From: Candidatus Altarchaeum sp.
GTDB lineage: Archaea > Altiarchaeota > Altiarchaeia > Altiarchaeales > Altiarchaeaceae
Assembly (NCBI GenBank): GCA_018260755.1
Contig: JAGTWP010000001.1
Location: 1-19,357, forward strand
DNA length: 19,357 nucleotides
Direction of reading: 5' to 3'
Part shown: positions 13,752 to 19,357 of the stretch, in pieces
How positions within the stretch are numbered: position 1 is the first letter of the stretch
How the letters are laid out: each line of letters starts with the position of its first letter
Program-made: the position numbers and the translations under genes
The notes under the pieces: model-generated
What the model saw: the letters and a program-made list of their open reading frames with translations, nothing else
What the model was told of the DNA's origin: nothing
The model's database searches: none

Positions 13752-14000
13752 TTATATCGCTCCGAATCTTGATGCAATATCTACTGCCGAATATTCCGGC
13801 ATGAGTTTTGCATAAACCTTTTTCATTCCGTGAATAATGGTGGTATTAACTTTTATTACCTTTATTTTATAATCCCTTTCTAATTCTTCTTTAATTTGTT
13901 TTTTTGTTGCATTAATATCAACAGCAAAAGAAAGTGCATTATTTTTTTCCCTTAAATTTACTGCCTTTTCCCCCATCAGCGGATAAAGTATAACTCCCAT
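13752..14000 (-). CDS. rpl23: Large ribosomal subunit protein uL23
   Basis: Exit-site protein that docks SRP and chaperones. ILYPLMGEKAVNLREKNNAL (4-23), FAVDINATKKQIKEELERDY (25-44) and VIKVNTTI (48-55) followed by KKVYAKL fit the family. The 82-residue length is typical of archaea. It sits between rpl4 and rpl2, 31 and 54 bases away. Confidence 0.95.
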   Translation of the reverse strand: MGVILYPLMGEKAVNLREKNNALSFAVDINATKKQIKEELERDYKIKVIKVNTTIIHGMKKVYAKLMPEYSAVDIASRFGAI

Positions 14001-14031
14001 CTTAATTAATGTTAATTAAATTTTTAAATTT

Positions 14032-14694
14032 TCATTTAAATATTTCAGTTGCTTTTTTTGTCCATAGGACATTGTCTATTAATTTTGATCCGAGAACAAA
14101 ATCATTTACCTGTAAATCCAATACATTCCTTACTTTGATAAAATCAATATTTCTTGCAGTAATATCATTATCTTCAACAACAAATAAAATTTTCTTGTCA
14201 TTGACTATGTTCTTCTCTTTAAGTAAATTTATGAAATTTAACACATCCTTTGCTTTTTTTAAATTTTCAACATCATCCGAAACAACCGCAAATTTTGCAT
14301 TTGCAATTGCAGAATACATTGCTAATTCGTATTCTTTGTTGTTTATCTTCTTTATTAATACTTTATTAACTTCCTGCGGATGTGCTGCCCTCCCGCCAAC
14401 TGATTCCGGAACTCTTCTGACTCTTCCAAGCCCTCCTTTTGCTAATTTTTCTCTTGGTTTCCTTGATATTGCCTTGCCTACTGTTACTCTGAATGACCTT
14501 TGTCTGTTTCCAAAATAATCGGCACTTGTTCTTAAGCCCGCTAACGGATCCCTTCCCTGCGGTTGAAATGTTTCCGATATCTCTGAGACCACAGCTCTTT
14601 GAATTATATCCTGTCGTAAGGGGGTGTTAAAAATTTCGCCGAGTGTTACCGATTCAACAGCTTCTCCGTTCAAACCGTAAACCTTTACATCCAT
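14032..14694 (-). CDS. rpl4: Large ribosomal subunit protein uL4
   Basis: Exit-tunnel protein. The N-terminus MDVKVYGLNGEAVESVTL and PLRQDIIQRAVVSEISET (25-42) are typical. The long tunnel loop (about 45-110, with RTSADYFG, then GGLGRVRRVPESVGGRAAHP at 87-106) is present. At 220 residues it is about 30 shorter than most archaeal L4; the loss appears spread over the C-terminal half rather than a truncation. An AAATTTATATTTAA box lies about 26 bases before the ATG, at leaderless spacing, so a promoter inside the cluster is plausible. Confidence 0.94.
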   Translation of the reverse strand: MDVKVYGLNGEAVESVTLGEIFNTPLRQDIIQRAVVSEISETFQPQGRDPLAGLRTSADYFGNRQRSFRVTVGKAISRKPREKLAKGGLGRVRRVPESVGGRAAHPQEVNKVLIKKINNKEYELAMYSAIANAKFAVVSDDVENLKKAKDVLNFINLLKEKNIVNDKKILFVVEDNDITARNIDFIKVRNVLDLQVNDFVLGSKLIDNVLWTKKATEIFK

Positions 14695-14779
14695 TGTGAT
14701 TTAATAATTACTTTAAATTTATATTTAACAATTGAAATTAGTATTAAAATTTATCATATCTTTTATCATATCTCTAAAT

Positions 14780-15757
14780 TTATCTAACAATTATTTCTTT
14801 TAAGTCATATTTTTCTTTTGTTTCTGTGTTATATGGATTGAAAGACAAACCAAGCACTCTTTTTGTTGTGCCAGGAACGGAACCTTTTACCAGCACATAT
14901 TTTGTATTTAAAACGCCGAAATTTAAAAATCCTCCTTTCGGAGTTATGTTTTCGTTTGAAATTTTAAGTAACAGTTTATTTATTTCTGATCTCATATGAT
15001 AGCCCATTTGTCCTGCCTGTGGTGCTCTCCATGAAGTATGTCGCGGTGTAACTGGATTTAAGGGACAGTGTCTTCTTTTTCCGGTTACTTTTCTGCCCTG
15101 GGTTATAATTCCCCATCTTTTAACCGCACCCTGCCATCCCTTTCCTTTCGTAACACCACTAACGGCAATAAGAATATTTTCTTTGAATATATTGTCAACA
15201 TTTATCTCCTTTCCGAAATTTTCCTTTGCAAAATTTATCTGGCTGTTAATGTCACCTCCTATTGGAATTTCAAGTATGTCTGGTTTTTTCTTTATACTTA
15301 ACAATCTCGGATTTGTACAACAAAGCAACCTGACTTCCTCAATTCCATCCTTGTCACGTTCTATATCCTCAAATTTTTTTGAAATAATCTCAGTGCTGTT
15401 ATTTTTGGATAAATTTATCGCTCTGCTTAAGTCCTTGTCTGATTTTTCTGAAATTATATCAGTGTAAGGCATTAAATTTAAGTATGGTTTGTGATAAAAT
15501 CTGATACCGAATACCTTTAACGGAGGGGTTGCTATAATTGTGCATGGAATTGCCATATTTAACTTGTTTGTCGGCGAATTCGGAGTATTATCCGTTGCCA
15601 TAATATGTACCATTCCGACCTTATAGCCGGCAAATCCCGATGGAATTGTTCCTAAATTTTTATCCTCTCTTTTTTTTATCTTCGGTACTGTTCTGCTTGC
15701 TCTTTGTCTCGGGCTGTATGCTAATGAACCTCGTCTTGGTTTCGTCTTTTTTGCCAT
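14780..15757 (-). CDS. rpl3: Large ribosomal subunit protein uL3
   Basis: First gene of the ribosomal cluster. RRGSLAYSPRQRA (8-20), GFAGYKVGMVHIM (41-53), VSGVTKGKGWQGAVKRWG (207-224) and WRAPQAGQMGYHMR (251-264) are the conserved archaeal/eukaryotic L3 segments, including the Trp finger region near the peptidyl-transferase centre. 325 residues is slightly short for archaeal L3. The region upstream is shared with the divergent J-domain gene and contains an 8-bp inverted repeat and more than one TATA-like box. Confidence 0.95.
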   Translation of the reverse strand: MAKKTKPRRGSLAYSPRQRASRTVPKIKKREDKNLGTIPSGFAGYKVGMVHIMATDNTPNSPTNKLNMAIPCTIIATPPLKVFGIRFYHKPYLNLMPYTDIISEKSDKDLSRAINLSKNNSTEIISKKFEDIERDKDGIEEVRLLCCTNPRLLSIKKKPDILEIPIGGDINSQINFAKENFGKEINVDNIFKENILIAVSGVTKGKGWQGAVKRWGIITQGRKVTGKRRHCPLNPVTPRHTSWRAPQAGQMGYHMRSEINKLLLKISNENITPKGGFLNFGVLNTKYVLVKGSVPGTTKRVLGLSFNPYNTETKEKYDLKEIIVR

Positions 15758-15825
15758 CTTTTGTATTTTTGAATATTTTGAATATAATAATTAAAATTTG
15801 AATAATAATTAGGAAAGGATATATT

Positions 15826-15849
15826 AAAACCAATTTAAATTTTGGTTTT
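15826..15849. promoter_or_regulatory. Inverted repeat in the divergent rpl3/J-domain promoter region
   Basis: AAAACCAA at 15826-15833 is mirrored by TTGGTTTT at 15842-15849 around TTTAAATT. It lies about 70-90 bases from both divergent start codons and touches a TATA-like ATATATTAAA (15819-15828) facing rpl3. It may be an operator controlling the ribosomal cluster, the J-domain gene, or both. It is symmetric and well placed but has no demonstrated binder. Confidence 0.4.
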
Positions 15850-15916
15850 TATTTTTGGGAAAATTTATAAAAATGTCTAATTATAAACTTAAAAATTATT
15901 TAAATAACACTAAGAA

Positions 15917-16669
15917 ATGAATGAGTCCGACTATTATAAAATTTTGGAAATAAGCAGGAATGCAACAAAGGATGATATTAAGCAGGCATACAGAAAACTG
16001 GCAATGCTGTATCATCCTGACAGAGCATCCGCTGACATGAAAAAGATAAATGAGGAAAAATTTAAAGAAATAGCAGAAGCATATGCGATATTAAGCAATG
16101 ATGAAAAAAAGGCACAATATGATGAATCTGAACGATGCAGGGATGAAAGAATAAGAGCTGAAAGAGGAAAAAGAGTATGGGATGAAAGAATAAGAGCTGA
16201 AAGAGGAAAAAGAGTATGGGATGAAAGAATAAGAGCTGAAAGAGGAAACGGAAGAATGAGTGGGCAAAACAGAGAATATATTTACAAAACATCACTGGGA
16301 CATGGTAATTTTTTCTCCGTTATCTTATTTTGTGCCGGCATGGTTGTTTTAAGCAATAATATTGTCGCAGCAATGTTGACGGGAATAGTATGTTATTTAT
16401 TCCTTGTGAAAATTGCAAAAATAACAAATCACAATTCTTTTATACTGTTTGTAATGATTTTGGTCGGGCTTGTTGCTTTGGGGATCAATATTAGTGCTGC
16501 AATTGCAGCAGGTGTAATATTCACACTTGTTGCTATAATATTTAAATATATTTTTTCTTTTATGCTGATCTGCGGAGGGCTTGTTATTTTAGGAATTAAT
16601 ATTATTCCTGCACTTGGAGCTGCTTTAATATTCATCGCTGCAGGCAAAATATTTAAAACAAAACGATAA
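15917..16669 (+). CDS. Membrane-anchored J-domain protein with tandem repeats
   Basis: The N-terminal J domain (about 4-70) begins [20 protein letters not shown] (5-24), has HPD at 33-35, and ends [17 protein letters not shown], so it should stimulate an Hsp70. None of the DnaJ Gly/Phe, zinc or C-terminal client domains follow. Residues 76-111 are a charged linker of nearly identical 13-residue repeats ([13 protein letters not shown], twice complete and once partial). Residues 130-246 hold three copies of a hydrophobic hairpin with a shared core ([40 protein letters not shown]), each about 35-40 residues. The protein is thus a cytosolic J domain on an arm over a six-segment membrane part. It is divergent from rpl3 and is followed by the PsiE-ACT gene. 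No dnaK or grpE is in the window. Confidence 0.85.
   Translation: MNESDYYKILEISRNATKDDIKQAYRKLAMLYHPDRASADMKKINEEKFKEIAEAYAILSNDEKKAQYDESERCRDERIRAERGKRVWDERIRAERGKRVWDERIRAERGNGRMSGQNREYIYKTSLGHGNFFSVILFCAGMVVLSNNIVAAMLTGIVCYLFLVKIAKITNHNSFILFVMILVGLVALGINISAAIAAGVIFTLVAIIFKYIFSFMLICGGLVILGINIIPALGAALIFIAAGKIFKTKR
16142..16249 (+). repeat. 39-bp in-frame coding repeat, 2.8 copies
   Basis: Units at 16142-16180 and 16181-16219 are identical at nucleotide level, and 16220-16249 matches for most of a third unit. Identity including third codon positions means recent expansion. Each unit encodes 13 residues, so unit loss or gain keeps the frame. Confidence 0.92.
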
Positions 16670-16717
16670 ATTTTATCAGCCAAAACATATTTTTAAACAA
16701 AAAACATATTGATAAGA

Positions 16718-17395
16718 ATGATAAAATTTATTAAAATACAAAAAATGGAAAAATTTCCCACGCCATTAAGGCATTTAAAATTTACAACTGCAATTCTTGA
16801 CTATATATTTATTGTCTTACTTGTGCTCGTTGTAGGTGTTGGATTTTATGAATTTGTAAGTGTTTTGTATATGCAGATAACATCGGGAAAGACGGACTTT
16901 ATGCCGTTGTTAGGCTCTTTATTTGTTGTCTTAATCGGACTGGAATTGCTGAAATTAAGTTTAACTGCTAAAAGAGGGGGCGTAAATTTTTACATTATAG
17001 CAATTCTTGATATTGTAATGATTGCCCTGGCAAGGAAAATAATTTTATTGTCTCCGAAAACCATTATTGATATTTATGAATATTTTGCAATCGGATTTAT
17101 TATGCTCGTAATACTTATAGTCATAAAATTTATGCCCGCGCCGTTTGCTCTGACACTTAAAAATCAGTTACATTTATATACAATAGTAAAAGACGAAGTC
17201 GGGGCACTTAACAAAGTTACATATCTGCTGAAAAATTTAAATATAAATCTGTCAAAGGTTGAAGTTGTCCCTATTGGCGATGGAAAATCATCGCTTAATG
17301 CAACACTTGATTTAAAAAACACAAATTTAAGCGAAGATGAAATTGAAGAAAAGCTGGGTGAGTTAGATGTTGTATTTAAAGCAAAAGTCAGGTAA
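16718..17395 (+). CDS. PsiE-like membrane domain fused to a C-terminal ACT domain
   Basis: Four membrane segments (about residues 24-55, 62-81, 90-110, 116-140 from this start) contain FIVLLVLVVGVGFYEF, VVLIGLELLKL and FYIIAILDIVMIALARKII, which match the PsiE family (phosphate-starvation-inducible E; biochemical role unknown). From about 151 the protein continues LHLYTIVKDEVGALNKVTYL and on to VVFKAKVR, an ACT-like beta-alpha-beta unit with the DEVGAL ligand-loop pattern. PsiE proteins normally end after the membrane part, so this is a fusion suited to sensing a small ligand on one membrane face. Starts at TTG 16709, ATG 16718 or ATG 16745 are possible; 16718 is chosen because an ATTTTTAAA box sits about 26 bases before it. 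It follows the J-domain gene by 48 bases, so co-transcription is possible. Confidence 0.72.
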   Translation: MIKFIKIQKMEKFPTPLRHLKFTTAILDYIFIVLLVLVVGVGFYEFVSVLYMQITSGKTDFMPLLGSLFVVLIGLELLKLSLTAKRGGVNFYIIAILDIVMIALARKIILLSPKTIIDIYEYFAIGFIMLVILIVIKFMPAPFALTLKNQLHLYTIVKDEVGALNKVTYLLKNLNINLSKVEVVPIGDGKSSLNATLDLKNTNLSEDEIEEKLGELDVVFKAKVR

Positions 17396-17412
17396 AAATA
17401 TCAGATTTATTG

Positions 17413-18471
17413 CTAAATTTTAAATTTTTTCTTTGCACTTGCGATTAGTCCTATCGGCCCTGTCATCATCATATCTCCGCCTGGAGATGCAAAGTAATAA
17501 TCAAGTTCCGTTTCTTTTATTAAATTTCTGTTAGGTCCCGTGACAACTACTTTCTTTATATTGTCAAATCCGATGGTTTCAAATATTATTGCACCGTTTC
17601 CGCCGTCATTATAAATTTCCTCATTTGTAACATTTCCATCGGCAAATTTCCTCATTAAATTTTTAACCTTTTCCGGATCTTTCAGACATTTTGTATGATG
17701 TTCCATATAACTTATAACTTTGTCATTATGAATTACTGCAAAGGTCGTGTGTCCATTTCCGAAATTTATAAGCATGTAATTATTTAAGTCCTTTACATAT
17801 TCGTCCTGCATACATCCGAGAACCGCACAATGGGCGGTGTCCATTATTAACACATTATCTCTTTGTAATTTTAATGACTTAAACAGCGATTTAAGGCGGT
17901 AAAAACTATTATCTATTTCATCATAACTTATCATTGCCAAATCCCTGAAGTCCTTAAATTTGCTTAATTTTTCCTTAAAGACCTTAAATCTATAAACCCT
18001 GTTTGAAATATTTTCTCTTGCTCCGTGTTCCTGAACGGCATAACAAACGGCACCAAATTCGTCGAAACCAGAAAAATTTTTAAATATACTCAAATCACTT
18101 TCGGAAAATTTCATAATTTCATCAACATCTTTAGTCACTTTTTCAAGAGCGCTTTCTTCTATAATTTTTACATTAAAATCGCCTGATTTTTCTCCGTGAT
18201 ATGTAAATGTTTTGAATGCCTCTTCGGTAATAAAAATTTCCTTTTTACTTCCCGCATACTTCAACGCTTTCTTTATTTTTCCGCCGCCAATGCAGTCGCC
18301 ATAAATCAGCAGTCGTTTTTTGTCCGAATCTGCAAATTTAAATAATTCATCGGCATAGAGCAAAGAAGGTGCCGGAAGTACCATTTTAAAACAATTTTCA
18401 AGGTTTTTGTTTGAATCATAAAGTAAAATATCCTGTGTTCCCGCTCCAATATCTACTGCTAAAAGTTTCAT
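17413..18471 (-). CDS. DUF1786 protein, ASKHA (actin/Hsp70/acetate kinase) fold
   Basis: COG4012/DUF1786 protein, an uncharacterised family mostly of archaea, sometimes mislabelled as pyruvate formate-lyase activating enzyme. From the ATG at 18471 it opens with KLLAVDIGAGTQDILLYD (2-19), a phosphate-1 loop of the ASKHA ATPase fold. A second nucleotide-binding-like strand is YMLINFGNGHTTFAVI, and DGGNGAIIFETIG with VVVTGPNR forms the adenosine-side part. The C-terminus SPGGDMMMTGPIGLI is typical of the family. 352 residues is normal. An upstream TTG (18498) would add nine residues; the ATG places the conserved strand at residue 2 as expected. It is tail-to-tail with the PsiE-ACT gene (17 bases) and head-to-head with cobS. 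An ATP-dependent activator role (like BcrA/BadF or HgdC) is conceivable but unproven. Confidence 0.82.
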   Translation of the reverse strand: MKLLAVDIGAGTQDILLYDSNKNLENCFKMVLPAPSLLYADELFKFADSDKKRLLIYGDCIGGGKIKKALKYAGSKKEIFITEEAFKTFTYHGEKSGDFNVKIIEESALEKVTKDVDEIMKFSESDLSIFKNFSGFDEFGAVCYAVQEHGARENISNRVYRFKVFKEKLSKFKDFRDLAMISYDEIDNSFYRLKSLFKSLKLQRDNVLIMDTAHCAVLGCMQDEYVKDLNNYMLINFGNGHTTFAVIHNDKVISYMEHHTKCLKDPEKVKNLMRKFADGNVTNEEIYNDGGNGAIIFETIGFDNIKKVVVTGPNRNLIKETELDYYFASPGGDMMMTGPIGLIASAKKKFKI

Positions 18472-18531
18472 TTTAAATTTTTTTATGTTGCTAGGCAATT
18501 AATTGATTAACAAAAAGTAAATAAAATAAAG

Positions 18532-18558
18532 AAATAAAACAAATAAAACAAATAAAAC
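18532..18558. repeat. 9-bp tandem repeat before cobS
   Basis: AAATAAAAC occurs three times exactly, ending six bases before the cobS ATG. It forms the presumed 5' leader or promoter-proximal region. Confidence 0.7.
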
Positions 18559-18564
18559 AAAACA

Positions 18565-19353
18565 ATGAACCCGATAATGAACGAAATAAAAAAATTTTTG
18601 TGTGCAATTCAGTTTTTAACAATAATAAAGCTCAAATCTATTGAATGGGATGAAAAATTTACGGCAAAATCAGTCGCTTATTTTCCAGCAGTTGGAATTT
18701 TAATCGGATGTATTTTGGCAATCACCTATTTTATTCTTTCTCCTGTTTTTCCCAATACAATAACAGCGGTTATGCTCATAGTCATTGAAATAATATTTAT
18801 AAGAGGACTGCATTTGGACGGATTTATAGACACCGTTGATGGCTTATTCGGGGGAATGAATAAAGAAGAACGGCTGCGAATTATGAAGGATACCCATCCC
18901 GGCAGTTTTGGAATTATTGCTGTTGTATTATTAATTTTGCTTAAATTTACCTTAATTTTTGAAATTTTAAATTTAAATCAGGATAAAGTTTCTATTGCGA
19001 TTTTAATATTGATGCCGACACTTGGAAGATATGCGATGCTCATTCCGATGGCAATTCAGCCATACGCGCGCAATAACGGAACAGCACATTGGACAAAATT
19101 TGTTAAATTCAGGGAAATTTTAACTGCGAGTTTATTTATGATTTCCCCTGTAATTTTAATATCTGTTTTTCTAAATTTAAAAATATTTTTGTTAATAGCA
19201 CTAATAATTGCATTGCTCATTTTTTCTCTGATGCTGTCAAAATATATTGCTTCAAAAATCGGAGGGATGACAGGAGATACTTACGGCGCGCTCACTGAAA
19301 TTTCAGAAATTTTTGTATTGATTGTATTACTTGCATTTGTTTTATGTCTTTGA
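18565..19353 (+). CDS. cobS: Adenosylcobinamide-GDP ribazoletransferase (cobalamin synthase)
   Basis: Integral membrane enzyme joining alpha-ribazole (or its phosphate) to adenosylcobinamide-GDP in the last steps of B12 synthesis. The signature LHLDGFIDTVDGLFGG (82-97) carries the acidic metal/phosphate residues, followed by RIMKDTHPGSFGI (105-117) and the C-terminal GGMTGDTYGALTEISE (241-256 region). About six membrane segments and 262 residues are normal. M5 is an alternative start. The gene is complete; its TGA is one base before an ATG at the window edge, so a further gene, likely also for cobalamin synthesis, probably follows in the same transcript. No cobalamin riboswitch is seen upstream. 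Confidence 0.93.
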   Translation: MNPIMNEIKKFLCAIQFLTIIKLKSIEWDEKFTAKSVAYFPAVGILIGCILAITYFILSPVFPNTITAVMLIVIEIIFIRGLHLDGFIDTVDGLFGGMNKEERLRIMKDTHPGSFGIIAVVLLILLKFTLIFEILNLNQDKVSIAILILMPTLGRYAMLIPMAIQPYARNNGTAHWTKFVKFREILTASLFMISPVILISVFLNLKIFLLIALIIALLIFSLMLSKYIASKIGGMTGDTYGALTEISEIFVLIVLLAFVLCL

Positions 19354-19354
19354 A

Positions 19355-19357
19355 ATG
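19355..19357 (+). other. Possible start codon of the next gene, cut by the window edge
   Basis: ATG begins one base after the cobS TGA (TGAAATG). The tight spacing suggests a coupled downstream gene, but no coding sequence is visible to test this. Confidence 0.3.

Noticed and set aside
16062-16295. Minus-strand frame with repeated LLFFHP units
   Set aside because: It is the reverse strand of the 39-bp repeat in the J-domain gene.
17413-18471. Pyruvate formate-lyase activating enzyme
   Set aside because: There is no CxxxCxxC radical-SAM motif; the protein has an ASKHA phosphate loop, and the label is a common mis-annotation of DUF1786.
18472-18564. Cobalamin riboswitch before cobS
   Set aside because: The 93-base gap is nearly all A/T with a 9-bp repeat and has no B12-box-like GC elements.

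Overview
This is a compact, AT-rich archaeal chromosome segment. The archaeal signs are: a ribosomal-protein cluster in archaeal order with aIF1 and the RNase P protein Rnp1 between L29 and S17; an Hjc Holliday-junction resolvase; an archaeal ornithine cyclodeaminase (TIGR00300 type); an MJ0882-like methyltransferase; a DUF1786 protein; TATA boxes placed about 25-30 bases before many start codons, with no Shine-Dalgarno motif (leaderless style); and two tRNA genes without an encoded CCA. The overall flavour is euryarchaeal or related to uncultured lineages. Sequence alone does not let me name a genus.

Layout. Bases 1-2633 (+): nicotinate-nucleotide pyrophosphorylase (NadC), a DUF4013 membrane protein and a class I methyltransferase. 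Bases 2623-4240 (-): a tight cluster of an ACT-domain regulator, Hjc, and an endonuclease III-related/MagIII-like DNA glycosylase. Bases 4359-6243 (+): tRNA-Ser(CGA), ornithine cyclodeaminase and a small DUF6394-like membrane protein. Bases 6244-6596: a gene-poor strip with oligo-T tracts, a 79-bp inverted-repeat element and a possible decayed gene. Bases 6597-7691 (-): isocitrate dehydrogenase, headed by about 225 bp of low-complexity repeat. Bases 8045-9082 (+): an M24 Xaa-Pro peptidase. Bases 9092-9451 (-): a lysine-rich orphan. Bases 9549-9622 (+): tRNA-Arg(GCG). Bases 9623-9960: a palindrome-rich repeat block. Bases 9961-15757 (-): the ribosomal cluster L3-L4-L23-L2-S19-L22-S3-L29-aIF1-Rnp1-S17. 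Bases 15917-17395 (+): a J-domain membrane protein with internal repeats, then a PsiE-like membrane domain fused to an ACT domain. Bases 17413-18471 (-): a DUF1786 ASKHA-type protein. Bases 18565-19353 (+): cobalamin synthase CobS, probably leading into another gene at the window edge.

Most genes are housekeeping: NAD and cobalamin synthesis, TCA cycle, arginine/ornithine-to-proline metabolism, repair and translation. The less ordinary material is: (a) the ribosomal cluster stops after an unusually short S17, right beside a block of tandem palindromes; (b) a J-domain protein carrying three near-identical 13-residue repeats and a threefold membrane-hairpin repeat, followed by a PsiE-ACT fusion; (c) Hjc with Gln in place of the usual catalytic Glu; (d) many short tandem duplications (9-39 bp units) placed against gene starts and ends across the window. 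I did not find a clear new defence or mobile system. The J-domain/PsiE-ACT pair is the best candidate for an undescribed membrane-associated function.
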